Positions 47,132 through 61,440 of a stretch of 64,000 nucleotides of DNA are shown piece by piece (the first letter of the stretch is position 1; every line of letters begins with the position of its first letter). The DNA lies in the NCBI GenBank assembly GCA_029204225.1, contig CM055104.1, forward strand, positions 40,101,846 through 40,165,845, written 5' to 3'. A model generated the notes under the pieces. The model was not told the origin of the DNA. It ran no database searches and saw nothing but the letters and a program-made list of their open reading frames with translations. The position numbers and the translations under genes are program-made. The DNA comes from Diphasiastrum complanatum. Taxonomy: Eukaryota > Streptophyta > Lycopodiopsida > Lycopodiales > Lycopodiaceae.

Positions 47132-48622
47132 ATGGATTCTCAAAGTAAAGTCGGCCTTATCGCAGACAAGCTGAATGGATCCAATTATCATTTATGGAAA
47201 TTTAAGATGAAGACCTTGCTAATTGCCAATGAGTTGTGGGATGTTGTTATAGGTATCGAAGTAAAGCCTGAAGACGACACAGAAGATTCGAAATGGAAAT
47301 CGAAGGATGGTAAAGCTTTGGCGCTTATTATCCTCAATATATCATATACTCAGATTGGCCATGTAGTTGAAGCCAAAACTTTGAAAGAAGTTTGGGACAT
47401 CCTGAGCTCACTATATGATGTGAGAGACGTAACTACCAAGTTGCATCTTCGAAGAAAATTCTTCACACTCAAAATGTCGAATGATGATTTTCTTCAAAAT
47501 CATATGAACTAGTATAAGAATCTCTTGCAACAGATGGCCATTGTCGGATCAGTCATAGACGATCAAGACGCAATTATGACATTGCTTTCAAGTCTGCCTT
47601 CTACATATGAGAACTGAGTGATGATCATCACGAGACACTCAGATTTAACTCTTACCAGAATTATCACTATGTTGTTGCAAAAGATAATCGAAGAAGTCAA
47701 GGCACTCTGTCTACCTCTTCGTCTCATGCTCTATATGTCAACAAGGGCTCGAAGCGACAGAAGTAGAAAAGCTCCAAGCAGTCTACCTCGAATCAGAAAC
47801 AAACTCAAAGTCAAGAACAATTATCGAATCCACATTCGTCGAGATGTTTTGCAGGTATTGCAAGCGCAATAACCATGAGATTCAAGATTGCCGAATTCTC
47901 AAAATGCAGCCAAGCAACCTGATCAACAAGCAAATATAGTTACAGCATCTCCTAAAGTCGAAATGGACGAAGACGCTTTAATGGTCAAAGACAAATACGC
48001 GAATTTGGATGATTCATGGTTTCTGGATTCTGGAGCTACTCAACAAATGACCAATCATCGTGAGATTTTTCATTCCTATACGCCTTACAACACAAAGAAA
48101 TATGTTCATCTTGGTGATGATAGCACTCACACTATCGAAGGTGAAGGTACTGTACGATTGAGCTTCTAGCATGATCAATTCAAACTATTGTCAGAAGCCT
48201 TGTATGTTCTTAAACTCTTTACAAATCTATTATCAGTAAGTAGAATTACAGATTTAGATCATAAGGTGGAGTTTGAGTCTGATCAGTGCAGAATTATCAA
48301 TAGGACATGGATACTTATATAGATTGGCACATTGTTATTCTGATTCTAGTCAAGCCTTGAAAACCTCTGTTCTTGTCAATAAAGCATTATTATGGCATCA
48401 TCGCTTAGGACACTTGAATTATGCATCTGTTTCGAACATGTCCAAACAATCCCTAGCATTTGATCTCGACTATCCTTCTAGCAAAGTCGATCTCCCTGTC
48501 TGTCATAGCTGCATTCTTGGAAAGTAGACTAGGATCCCTTTTAGATCAAGTCATAGGCATGCAACAAAAGGTCTGTTAGATGTTGTTCATTCAAGTATAT
48601 GTGGACCTATGCAAACTCCATT
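47132..48622 (+). pseudogene. Copia relic: gag, protease and start of integrase, interrupted by an LTR
   Basis: A degenerate primer-binding site (GGTATCAGAG near 47068) precedes an ATG at 47132. Gag reads KLNGSNYHLWKFKMKTLLIA and LYDVRDVTTKLHLRRKFFTL, then stops and shifts. The zinc knuckle CRYCKRNNHEIQDC is near 47855; protease WFLDSGATQQMTNHREIFHS near 48022; pre-integrase LWHHRLGHLNYASVSNM near 48390; and integrase begins ICGPMQTP near 48600. At 48623 the reading is cut by a different LTR. The rest of the integrase is not in the window. The sequence is related to the gag pieces at 25.0-25.7 kb. Confidence 0.85.
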
Positions 48623-49113
48623 TGTTATGGCCATATTCGGTTAAGGACCTGGAATAGTCCTAATATGGTAGACCGGCCCTCCGGTATTCGAGATTGTTGG
48701 TCATGCCGTGATTTAATTCCATGTCACGACCAGTTTGTGACTAATAACCTTGAGAGGACCTAGACACTCTAATTGAGACATATGGAGTATTGCATGTCTG
48801 TGTGACGGATATAGGCAGGACGACTGCATGAAGAGGTGTGATCTATTTATAGTTGACTTGCATGGGGGTTGCATGGTTTCATGCACAGGACTCTACTCTC
48901 TATATAATAAGGTAGGGATTCTCCCATCGACATATTGGGTTTAGGTCACTAGTTTCTCTCTTCTCCTCTTGCTTCACATGGCATGGCTTGGGGGCTAGAT
49001 CCAACTTTGATCTAGGTTTGGTTGGGTGGTTTGGCTCCATAGTCTCTCCTATTGTGTTCTCCTATCCTCATCTTAGGGGCAATCCCTTAGGGTCATTACA
49101 TTGGTATCAGAGC
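48623..49113 (+). mobile_element. LTR (478 bp) and primer-binding site of an element inserted in copia integrase
   Basis: The LTR runs from TGTTATGGCC to GGTCATTACA (48623-49100). TGGTATCAGAGC follows at 49102-49113. It has a TATA box (TATATAATA at 48901-48909). An inverted, truncated copy lies at 30523-30978. The element's coding body was not recognised downstream, so it may be non-autonomous. Confidence 0.82.
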
Positions 49114-52100
49114 CCGCGGCTAAGATGTGGTCTTGGATAGGATGAGACAAGCTTACATTGATTTGGAAGTTGAGCGCTTGGATTTACATCCCGGAAGGAG
49201 TGCTATTTTTTTTTTAAGGGAATTATGGAGTTGGATTCACAAATTCTAGATAAGTAGCATACTTTTCGAAATTATGGTAGAGTGCACTTCTACATGGTTC
49301 TTGGGTAAAAGATGCTACGAATTTGTAGGAATCTAGATGCAATTTCATGATTTCTTGGGGAAGCTTTCAAATGGTGTTGAGTGCTCTACAATGGCTGATT
49401 TAGTTACTTCTTTCATTGCTAAATTTTGCTCAGCTAAAGTTGTGAATAGCATGCATCAGTCCACAATGTTCTGAATCTACTTGTTGTGTTCAAGTTCATA
49501 GATAATTGATTGTAAATCAACATGTCCAGGTTGTATGGACTATTGAGAACATAAGCGCATGATTCCAGTTATAACATGCTGAGAATTAGTGAACAAATTT
49601 TGTTCCAAATCCTCCTGTAAACCTGCATGTTAGGAACATAAGACGGAGTTGCAGTTGCTTATATGTTAATTTGGTAGAGGAAAGTGAAGCGATGATTATA
49701 AGTAGAGACAATCCCCACCTTGGAACTGTTTTTCTCTGCAAGATCTTGATCTCTTCTTAGTTCTTGTATACCCTAGATGGCTTTTTTCCTTGGTAACAGA
49801 CTGATGATTGATTTGCAAGTTGGTTGAACTTTCAGAGTCTTGAAGGCTTTGTTTTCTAGGTTTTAGACTCTCCTGATGAGTTAGTCAGTGGGTGACTATT
49901 CCTTGCTTACCCTCTGTTCAGCCAATGAATCTCGGTGAGAATCTGTAGTAGGATAGATATCCTCTTCATTCATGACATGAATGACTGGTAGACGGATTCT
50001 GGATTCATATGCTATAACTAGAGGATGGATAGTTATGGGAGAGTAGAGCCTTGTTCACTTGAAAGTCTGACAACGATGCACAGGAAAAACCTCAGTTTAG
50101 ATTGAAGGATCGATAGACTACTATCAACAACCCATTCCTCTTTGTTCTTGTCCTGCAAATGATCGTCTTTTGATTTCCTAACCTGCATGCGATTCTTTGG
50201 AAAGCTGTGAGGAATCGATTGTGGATCAGTTGAGCAGAACTAGTGGTGGAACTGTATATAGGGGTTTGGTGAAGAGAAGTTGTCACCAAGTATGTGGCCT
50301 TGAGCTGAATATGGCAGAATCATGTCTGCTGATGGTTGGATGGATCAAGCAAGAACTCTCTTGCATTGCAGCTGAGGAAGCTGGCTGTTTTTTGTTGCAA
50401 TGGCAGCAAAATGTTTTGCTCTTGCAACCTATAGTGACCATGAGGGAGCGGAACCTGCCTTGTGTGTTTTTTGCGTCCCTGTTCTTTCCCGATTCAGCTT
50501 TTGAGCTCTCTCTCTAGAAGATTTGCGACTGAGAGCTCTCTCTCTCAATATGATGGCCGTGCTGTCTATTGCAAGGAGGGAGCCGGCCCTAATCTTATTC
50601 TTTTTTTAAAAAAATAGGGTTTCTTTTTTGAGAGGCCTTTTGTTTTCAATTAAACTTTATGGTTTGGGCTTTTCAAATGCATGAGCTTGGTGGTTAAAGG
50701 AAGTTTGATGCATAGTCGGTGGTCGACAATTTGAAAAATTGGGTGACTATCTACATCAATGCTAGTACATGCCTGTTAGTCAAGGCTTGGAGAGAATTTT
50801 GGACATTTGGTAACTTTGAGTTGGATCGAAATCGCTTTTGTAGAACAACTCCAGAAATACAAGTTACTAACACTCAGTTATAGAAATTTTGGTTTCTTGG
50901 TGTTTTGGATTTCCTTTCTCTAGGGACAATATGCATGTTTTCGAACTTTATCACTTTGACATTTTTGCTAAGCCAGTTTATTTTGAAACTTTAGTACTGT
51001 TGGACCTTTGGTTAAGCTGTAATTATCGAGCTTTAAAATGAATTTTTTTAAGCCGATCTTCACGTAAAGTAAAGAGTAGTATGGTTCTCAAGCATATACC
51101 TAGTATAGGAATTCGATTTCTTGGTACGATGCTATTTAGACCGTTTAACTCTGGAGTATTGGTACTCCCAGGAAATGGAGTTAAATTGTGTTTTTGATTT
51201 TTTTTTTCTCCTTTTCAAATGGGTGGAACATCGATCAGTTGGTTATTGTGGTTTTTGATAATTTTTCTATCATTAAAATTGAACAAACCAAAGTTTTTTA
51301 CTTGTTAAATAATTAAAGGAATAAAGATTATAGTATTTGGAGGTAATTCTTTATTCGACAAAATTATTTGTTGTGAATACAGGATAAAAAGTACCTGAAT
51401 CCAAATTTTATGAATTTTTCATTAATTACAGATAATTTTAACAAAGTAATTCTTAAGCCAGTAAGTGAAAAGAAAAAACGGTCCAATTTTATTGGAAAAT
51501 CGTAATTATAGAAATTAATAAAAAAACTGATTTTATTGCTAGTTAAATCCTATGGTGAATTATATTCAAAAGATCATACTAGTAGTGTATTTTACTAGCA
51601 GTTGATTTTTGTATATCGGTAATTCAGCCCAGGTAGAGGATAGATATGAAATTGTCTCAGATTTTTTCCTACAGTATTTAATTTTAAAACATTTACTAAT
51701 GTCGTTACGTCTTCTTAGTACCTTAGTTGAAATAAATTTTTAGGAAACTGAAAATTCTAAGGAGGGAAAAAGAATGGACATCAGTGGTAGTAATGGATTC
51801 TCCAGTGTTTGGGAACAAGAGAGAATATCCTATATATAGGACAGCTAGATGATCAGTGGATCTCTAGAATATCAAATAAGACAGTTAAGGGTTTTATGGA
51901 AGGAAAAGCTGATGGTATGGGACATCAGTAATTTTGGAAAAGGGAATTCTAGGACTGTAAAGATCTAATAATCAATGGTGTGTTTTAGTACCTAGTTGTG
52001 ATATGGAAAAAAGAAAACTGTTTGATCAAATGTGGGGTATTTTGAAAAAAATTGAGGTTTAATCTAGATTCCAATGTAGTATCTCATTTACAAAATCAGA

Positions 52101-52780
52101 GCCCCTAAAATCTATTTCTCGCTTTCTTAACTAGTCCTTTACTTCTTAGTAATTTCTCGAATATATACATCAGACTAGTTTATATGATTCTTTCCAGCAT
52201 GAAATTATTATTCTGAAAGACTACTATGTCATATAAGTGACTACTTGTGTGAATAGACTTGGAATTTAAATAAATTCTAAGGTTAAAGTGTTTCAATTTC
52301 TTAAATCTAGAATATTTCTTTTTGCATAAATGTATTTTGATAGGATGGTTTTTGTCACTCAGGTTGAAAGTATTTGAAGGAAAAGTCATGTTTGTAGTAG
52401 AGTGAATCTTTTAATGAAATTACTTATTACTGACTTTTCTTGGATTTGGATATTTGCATATATCATCTTTTTAGATAACTTTTATTGAAATTTATAATTT
52501 CTTTAAAAGGAGGGGTGAAGTGGTGGGATAAAATTCTATTTGGAAATTTGTGGATTGCATAGTTTTCGGAAGAGAACCAGATGTGGTATAGAAATGAGAT
52601 TTGGTCTGAAAGTAATTTCGGATAGATTTAGAGTAAGATACCTAATTGAAACTTTTCGAATAAGAGAAATTCTCTAGAGAATGTGTGGACAATCTGGAAC
52701 TAAAACAGGTTTGATATTTGAATCATTGTCTATAAGTAGTACAATGAAAGGTCAAAGGTTACTAATTCCATTTTGATAGG
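49114..52780. other. No recognisable gene; AT-rich internal or flanking sequence
   Basis: This is 3.7 kb with only short frames. The longest plus frame (50197-50517, 106 codons) has no recognisable domain. It begins as the internal part of the element whose LTR ends at 49100. No copia or gypsy motif was found by eye on either strand. Confidence 0.5.
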
Positions 52781-52781
52781 A

Positions 52782-53550
52782 TGTTGGAGGGTTTGCGGAT
52801 CCCAAAGCAATCCTGACCCTAGTTAATAAGTGAGAGGGATTTGGCACCCTGCGTGTGTAAGTCCACCCCGATGATCACATAGTTATTTGATTAATTAGAA
52901 AGTCAATAAAAGGACTTTAGGCCTTTTTTGCGAGACTTTTAATGTCGCAGGGCCTAAATGTCTAGTTAGTGAATAAAGTTGGGTTTCCCTCCAATTTGGA
53001 TGGTTCCAACTCTTTTTTAAATATGAATAATTAGGGAGGCAAAAATGGACCAATAGGATTCAGAGACTAGGGTCCTACTCTCTACTATAAAAAGGGACCA
53101 ACTCAAGTTCCTACACATGTACATATCTTCATTTCAATAAAGAAGATCGGTTCTCTTGTGAAATGGATTCATGAATGTCCTTGCTCTCTATCACTTGTCC
53201 TCCATCTCTCATGCTTTTATTGTATTTGCTAATTGTTGAATCTGATTGTTATTGGGATTGCATGTTTTTATACTTTTTATGAGGAAGAAAGGGAGAGAGA
53301 GAAAGGATAAGCTATCTTCATTGTGGATCTAGTGTTAGTGGATGTAGTGTTAATGCTTAGGGTTAATGGATGTTAGAGTTAGATGTGGATCTTCCATTCA
53401 TGTTGTAATTTGAACTATACTATTGCTCTCATGAGAACGAATCTACGCGTGACAACTAACTTCGTCTCCTCGATGCTAGATTGATTAGATCTTGGGTTGA
53501 GGATAGGCAAGGAAAGAAACCCACTACAATTTTGGCGGCGATGCAGGGGA
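52782..53550 (+). mobile_element. Ty3/gypsy LTR and primer-binding site
   Basis: The LTR runs from TGTTGGAGGG to CCCACTACA (52782-53528, 747 bp). It contains a TATA box (TATAAAAAG at 53086-53094) and AATAAA 42 bp later (53136). The sequence TTTGGCGGCGATGCAGGGGA at 53531-53550 resembles the TTTGGCGCCGTTGCCGGGGA primer site of plant Athila/Tat-type gypsy elements. Confidence 0.75.
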
Positions 53551-54350
53551 GCTACGCCAATTTTTCAGTTTGCAGCATGTTTGTTGGATGATTAGCTTGC
53601 ATTAGGCATCTTGTCGTTGCATGCATAGTGTTAAATCTGTATTTAGGGTTAGTTTGGGAGTGATTTTGCTTGATTTGAGTGGATTTGCTTGTTTGAAATC
53701 TAATCTGATTGTGGAACAGGGAAAGTTATTTAGATCACCAATCTTAAGATCCATTTGGATATGAGATATCAGAAGAAACAACAAAAAATGGTCAAATCTG
53801 TCAGATTTTGGTCAAAATGAGACAAAAATCATCATCAAAGCTGATAACTTTTTGTCCTCATTCAAGAAATGTTCGCCGAGTTGCAGGCACCTTCGGTTTT
53901 GATCACAAAACCTTCAGTTTGAAGGGTGAACAATCCTTCCTAGCAGATTTCCAAAATCATCAGAAAAACCATAAAAAATACCAAAAAATCACCAAAATCC
54001 TAAAAATACAAAAAAAAAACTTTTGGCCGATTCACTGTGCATAGATGTGATTCAAATCTATCCACTGCCAGGTCGGCGAAGAATAATATCATAAATAGAA
54101 AGTTTCTCAGAGGATCAGTTGTCATATTGTCATATTTTTGCCAAAAAAAAATCTCTTTTTTGCAAAAATACCGGTATTACTCTTGATTCTTCGTCAGAAC
54201 CTTCGCCGAGTTTTCAGATCATTCTATTTATAGTAAATTACTATTTTTGAGTTCGACGAACATTCATCCTATCCAGATCATAGAAAATCTTTATTTTTAC
54301 CCTCGCCAAACTACAAAAACTGTGTTTTTGTGTGCCATAAACCTTTGCAA
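53551..54350 (+). other. Gypsy leader sequence
   Basis: Non-coding DNA after the primer-binding site. It is rich in the phrase GTTCGCCGAG / CTCGGCGAA (53866, about 54073, 54205), which also occurs as GGCGAAGGTT near 57500 on the other side of the inverted segment. It ends abruptly at the inversion breakpoint near 54350/54351. Confidence 0.55.
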
Positions 54351-54401
54351 GTTGAGAGTAGAAGGAGGGCAAAGGGATGAGTAGAAGATTAAACTCCAAC
54401 A
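54351..54401 (-). mobile_element. Detached, inverted first 51 bp of the nested copia 5' LTR
   Basis: On the minus strand this reads TGTTGGAGTTTAATCTTCT.. CTCTCAA, matching 62923-62975 (start of the 3' LTR) with a 3-nt indel and few changes. It is preceded (54406-54402, minus sense) by AAAAT, identical to the 5 bp following the 3' LTR at 63839-63843. Confidence 0.85.
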
Positions 54402-54790
54402 ATTTTTCCATTTCAAGACCATACTATAATGGTGCTTGGCTTGTTTCTTCGTCATTGACCTTGTGATCCTGTCTTCCTTCAATACAACTGCTTTTGGCGG
54501 TTTATTGTTGGTTCATCAGGAATATTACATACTCCAAATATGGTTGGATCCATATGATTTAGAATCTGCTCATCAGTAAGTTCTGCATTGTCGTTATAAG
54601 TCAAGACATGACTCATTGGAATGAGTTCATCTTCAATCGGATCTGGTATAGGTTCTCTTGATATCCAAGCTACATTCAGCACATTCAATGGAAAAGTGAT
54701 CGGTGTATCCAAGGTTCGATCCAATAATGAAATCTCGCTCAAATCTGACTGATTATCTTGTTGACACATATATCATGTTGTACAGCCAAT
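54402..54790 (-). pseudogene. Gypsy post-protease linker, up to the copia insertion point
   Basis: The minus frame includes SLLDRTLDTPITFPLNVLNV, ILNHMDPTIFGVCNIPDEPT and, after a stop, RITRSMTKKQAKHHYSM. Reading ends at ..AAAAT, where the nested copia LTR begins. The same frame resumes without a shift at 63839, after the copia element. Confidence 0.7.
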
Positions 54791-55002
54791 CGTTGCAAGA
54801 GCTTCATTCTAGTTGACAATATCAGTTTGAGAATTGTAATGAACTCCCAAATTTTTCTCTAGTCGGTCACAAGTATGATCCATTGTTGATGAATCATCAT
54901 TCTTTTTTTGAACCACTGGTTTGATAGTCCGAGTTACAGGATCAACCTTGACTGCACATTCACAATTTTCAAAAGTGATTTTCCCGGTACCCCAGTTATG
55001 AA

Positions 55003-55833
55003 TTACTTGCGCAACTCATAACCATGGGCGTCCCAACATGACTCGGTAGACATTTGGTGCTTCTGGTAAGTCCATAATATGAAAGTAATGACGAATTGTA
55101 CTCTAGCAATTCTGATAGGAATATCTTCAATCATTCCTCGCAGACGAACTGTCATTTGATCAGCTAGCTTAATGGCAAAAGTCGCAGGTTTTATTTTTGT
55201 AAGGCCCCATTTTGCACATAGCTTTATAGAAATCAGGTTAACTCCCGAACCGCCATCCACCACAACTGCTTTATTAGGAAATCGTCTATGCTGTATCGAC
55301 AAAGTGATATTTTTTTGTTCACTTTCCCAAGTTGCTCCGACATGGAGTACTTCATTAGATTTCTCAAATCCAACACAAAAAAGTGGCTCCTAATGGACTT
55401 ATGGTTCAGCTTGAGTTAACTTTTGTGATAATACTTCTTTTGCTTTTGGCACCAACTTCATAAACTCTCCCAACGAAATATTGATCTTACTAGACAAAAT
55501 ATTCATGAGCAGTTCTGTTTGCGGTGCTTCCGGTTCAGTCATCTTGAAGGGTTCTTCATGATGATGTAATTGAGCATTTATATTTGTATGTGAATATTCC
55601 GGTGACTGCAATGGTGAAGAACGAACTTCGGCTGTTGCTCTTACAGTTTCAAGCTCCTCTTCTTCTTGCAGATGTTTAATCCACTGCCTCATATCCTGAT
55701 ATCTTCTTTTTTCTGCATGAAGATTTGGATAGACTCTAGATGCTGTTGGTATATCAGTTAATGGTATAGAATTAGCAAGTACTGGATCTGCTACCAGTTC
55801 TTTTTGCTTCTGTGCTCTGGTGACCACCATCAA
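55003..55833 (-). pseudogene. Gypsy aspartic protease region
   Basis: An N-terminal linker, 55833-55402 (VVTRAQKQKELVADP.. and a long acidic stretch), is separated by two in-frame stops from the protease at 55302-55020. The latter has the active-site sequence VVDGGSGVNLIS, a D-G-G variant found in many plant gypsy proteases, and ends with YRVMLGRPWL. RT is not reached in this segment. Confidence 0.82.
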
Positions 55834-55851
55834 GGGTACACTTGGTTTATT

Positions 55852-56436
55852 CTAAGCTACTGGTATTTGCTTGATTGTTATCAAATTTATAGGAGCTGTA
55901 GCCGATGGTGGCTTCGGTTTTGCTGGACACTCCTTATAGCAATGCCCATAACCACAGTCACGACAGAATGGTACAAATTTTTTCTTATTTGGACATTTTG
56001 CAACTCTGTGATTTTCTCCACATGTAAAGCATCCAAGTGGTGTTCTGGTCCAGTTTCTAGATGCTTCTTGTTGCGCGGCAGCATAAATAGCATATTGGTC
56101 TAAAGATCCACCTTCTTGATCATTACCATAGTTCCATTGCTCGACAATTCTGTAAGGTTCTGGTTCCATCAAATTGGCAAGAGGAGCGGGGTGCTTTGGT
56201 GGGGCAGGTAAGGCTAACCGTTCCGGATATCCAAGAGCAGATTGTCCAGGTCTAGCTGCCGGATTTCCTCCATAATATGGTTCTTGATATCCCATCTGGG
56301 CATACCGTTGCTGAATTATCCGAGGATTGAAGTTGCAAAAAGCAGTCTCATGATCAGGCGAATTACACAAATGGCATATATTAATTTCCATTTGTTTTTT
56401 CAATTGACTGTGTGATTTCTTATACAAATAGAACAC
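55852..56436 (-). pseudogene. Gypsy gag C-terminal zinc-knuckle region
   Basis: A 194-codon frame has three Cys/His knuckles: CHLCNSPDHETAFC, CFTCGENHRVAKC and CRDCGYGHCYKEC. A Pro-rich middle (LPAPPKHPAPLANL) lies between. Such knuckles bind the genomic RNA during particle assembly. It is shifted in frame relative to the upstream gag. Confidence 0.8.
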
Positions 56437-57244
56437 CAGACATTTTTCCTGGTAGGAAAAGTCTTTGCAAACTTTTCAGATTCCTTGTTCGCTTGTCCAT
56501 GGAAATCTTCCAATGCTTTGATCTTCTCATCAAATTGCGACTGCAACTTTTCCATTTGTTTCTGCTGATTCTTCCCGAGTTTCTCGAACTCATTGAGCAT
56601 CATTTCTGCAGTAGCGTTGACATTCGTTGATACAATAGTGGTGGATGTCGTAGTGGTATGTCCTGTTGTATAAGACAACATACTGATATTCGGTTCATCG
56701 TCTGAATCTTCATCCTCCTCCCGAATTGCATCATCCATAGCATTTTGCAAAAGTGCGTACTCATTATGGCGTTTCAGCTCACGTCTGATCCTTTTAGATA
56801 AACCTGACAAAAATCACATAATCATGGCATTTTCGTTAATCAGCTTAGGTTCGCACTCAGATCTGAGGCGTTTTACCTGTTTAATGTAATCTCGAACCAT
56901 TTCTCGCTTTTCTATTTTAATTCTATTTAAAAGTAGGAAAGGGTCTTCCATAAACTTCTGAGGTTTGAACCGTGTGATATGGGCTCGTTTAATAGTCTCC
57001 CAATCTGTACGCTCAGTTTCATCTTGACTATAGTACCAATCTTGTGCTATGCCTGTTAAGGCCATAGGAAAAACCATAATTTATCCTGGAGAAAAATTTC
57101 GCTATAGACTTCACAAGATTCAAAATAGATCTGAAGAAATCTAACTGGATCTGTTAATCCATTGTATTTGGGTAGATCCAAATGGGGTGCTCTTCTAACA
57201 ATGATTGGGTTGACTTCTTGAGGAGCACCTCCAGGGGCAGCCAT
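56400..57244 (-). pseudogene. Gypsy gag capsid region
   Basis: Starts at ATG 57244 (MAAPGGAPQEVNPIIVRRAP). The Retrotrans_gag core follows after a frameshift near 57070: MALTGIAQDWYYSQDETERT, IKRAHITRFKPQKF and EKREMVRDYIKQVKRLRSEC. A TGA replaces an Arg codon near 56812 (CGA to TGA, typical of methylated-CpG decay). The distal part is acidic, then coiled-coil-like (EFEKLGKNQQKQMEKLQSQF). It is inverted relative to the LTR at 52.8 kb. Confidence 0.85.
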
Positions 57245-57638
57245 TTTTACAGATTAAATCAAGCAAACAATGAGATTGGATCTAGATTTTCAATCAAAAC
57301 TATCTTAGATCAGATCTGCTAGATCTCTTCCACTTGACAAGAATAAGATTCCTATATCGTGAAAAAGATTTCGAAATTCCACCAATTGATACTTCTCAAA
57401 AATGAAAAATTTCTCAGAATCAAAATCAGACTGTATCAGATTAGATCCAAAATTTGACAGGGACAATATGGAAAATCAAAACCTAAAAATAGAATTGGCG
57501 AAGGTTCTCTATGCAAAGATTCACTCAGCAAAGGTTCAACTGTGTTATTTTTAATAAAAACTCTCTGATTAGGCTTTTCTAACAATTCTATGAAAATAAC
57601 CTTTGCCAAACTCTGAGACTCAGAATCTGACACAGATA

Positions 57639-59130
<1,492 letters not shown>

Positions 59131-59209
59131 TTTGGTTTAGTGGATTACTAGAGTCCAGGATCTTTTTCCAAAAGCTGTTCTAAGTTGTTTGTGTATAATT
59201 TCGATCACT

Positions 59210-60240
59210 ATGGAAGGCACCTTAGAGATCCGCTTGATTAATAAATTCAACGGAGATGACTTTCACATGTGGAAGTTTAAAATGAGGATGATCTTGATTG
59301 AAAAGGAGTTATGGGGATACGTCAACAGTTCTATAGCCAGATCGGCAGAACCCGAACAACTCCCAGCTTGGGAAGCCAAGGATGGCAAGGCTCTTGCCAT
59401 TGTATCTCTTAACCTTAAAGACACTCAAATTGCTCATGTATCCAACTGCACTACTTCCAAAGAAGCATGGGATACACTGACTAGCATCTACGAGGCCTCA
59501 TATGTCTCGACTCGAAGGTACTAACACTCAGAATCAATGAAGGCACCTCAATCAGCGACCATATGAACGAGTTCAAACAATTGCTGAACCAACTGGCTGC
59601 AATAGGTTTTTCGATCTCTCATAAGAAGACTCTACCATGTCTCTTCTTGCCAGTCTTCCATCCTCCTACAATAATTTAGTGTTGTTTCTGAGCAATACCC
59701 TTGCGTTGTCTCTCCAAAAATTGACAGCAAGTTTGTTGCAGGAAGAAGTTAGGAGGAAAAGCTTGTCCACATCTACGAGTACCAAATTCATGGCACACTA
59801 TTCAAACAAGCAGCAATCCAAGAAGAAGAAAGGCTTCAAGGATAAGAAGACAAAGGCAAAACAACCAGCAACATTACAACCACAACAACAGCATAGTCAA
59901 TCATCGTCCAAGACCAAGCTATTTTGCAAATATTGCAAAAGAACCAACCACGACATCAAGGACTGTCACATCCTCAAGCACAATGAAGCAAAGAAGAAGA
60001 TGCAACAGCACCAAGAAGGCAACCCTGACACAATCAGAGGATCTCAAGATGAAGAGAAGGCGTTGATGGTACAATATTAATCCAGTAGAGATGCCCATCA
60101 ATGGTATCTCGATTCAGGTGCTTCTCAGCACATGACTCCATGCAAGGACCTCTTCTCTACACTCACAACTATAGAATCAAATTACATTTTCTTTGGTGAC
60201 TCCAGTTCACACCAAGTTGAAGGCCAAGGGTCTATTCAAC
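59210..60240 (+). pseudogene. Nested copia gag and protease
   Basis: Gag ATG at 59210: KFNGDDFHMWKFKMRMILIE, SKEAWDTLTSIYE, then TAA. The frame shifts before the distal gag at 59637-60080, a Lys/Gln-rich stretch with zinc knuckle CKYCKRTNHDIKDC at 59925-59966. After TAA at 60078, protease has WYLDSGASQHMT (from 60102). Confidence 0.88.
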
Positions 60241-61440
60241 TGTAGTTCTTTGATGGCATCACTAGGCAGCTTAGTGGAGTACTTTATGTACCCGAATTAA
60301 CAAAAAACCTTTAATCTATTAGCAAGATCACAGATCAGGGCTATAGAGCTTTGTTCATTGCCAACCAATGTACTATTTTCGATGAGAACTCAAAGGAAAT
60401 CCTCTGCTTACAGAGAAGAAAATTTGTACATATTGAGTCACAATGTTGCACTTTCTGTGAGTTGTTCAGATGCTAATTTATGGCATCAAAGATTAGGTCA
60501 TTTAAACATGCATGCAATCTTGTATATGCATCACAATAAGATGGTCAAGGACATGAATATAACTGATGTCGCCACAACTAATCAGACTATTTGTGAAAAT
60601 TGTCTACTAAGGAAACAACCTAGAACAAGATTTCCTAGAGGACAAGCCAAAAGGGCAAAGTCCATCTTGTCACTGATACACAGTGACTTGTGTGGTCCTA
60701 TGAGCATACCTTCATTAGGTCAAGCTCTATATTTTATCGCATTCATTGATGATTACTCCCGATTTGCCAAAGTTATGTTCATAAAGAACAAGTCAGAAGC
60801 ATTTCGTTGCTTCAAAGCTTCAAGCAATATGCTGAGAATCAAACTGGTCAGAAAATCAAGGCCCTACGGTCTGATTCAGGAGGAGAGTCCTTGTCAAATG
60901 AGATGAAGGACTACCTATCTTCATGTGGCATGCACCACCAGTTTACTACGAGCTACACTCCACAACAGAACGGAGTAGCAGAGTGGAAGAACCGCACACT
61001 GTCGGAAGCTGCACAATCCATGACAGTAAATTAACATTTGCCTCAAACCTTTTGGGCAAAAGCTATCTCTACGGCTTGCTATCTGCAAAATTACTCTAGC
61101 ACTAAAGCAGTTGATTCCAAGACACCGTTTGAAGCCTGTTATGGATGCAAACCAAGTTTGAAACACCTACATATATTTGGATGTCTCTGCTATGCACAAG
61201 TGCCATCTGACCTGAGGAAGAAGTTGGACCCAATAAGTTGTAAAAGCATCTTCATCGGCTATTCAACATCACACAAGGCATATCATGTTTACGATGTGGT
61301 TACGGGCTAGATCTCAGTCAGTCGCGATGTTGTCTTCCTTGAAGACAAGTATTACGATTCCAAGCAGAAGCAACCAAAACAAGAGACTTCCATAGCAGCT
61401 CCACCTTCCATCGATAGGCTATGATCTACGACTGTTCAAA
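60241..61440 (+). pseudogene. Nested copia pre-integrase and integrase
   Basis: LWHQRLGHLNMHAIL (near 60478) is the pre-integrase His/Cys region with CENCLLRKQ. Integrase follows: HSDLCGPMSIPS, FIDDYSRFAKVMF, LRSDSGGESLSNEM (Glu retained), then TPQQNGVAEWKNRT. A stop follows TVN at 61032. FGCLCYAQVPSDLRKKL and FIGYSTSHKAYHVYDVV form the C-terminal part. Frameshifts and stops inactivate it. Confidence 0.87.

Noticed and set aside
50197-50517. 106-codon plus-strand ORF
   Set aside because: No domain, no neighbours supporting it, and it lies in an AT-rich internal region; chance frame is more likely.
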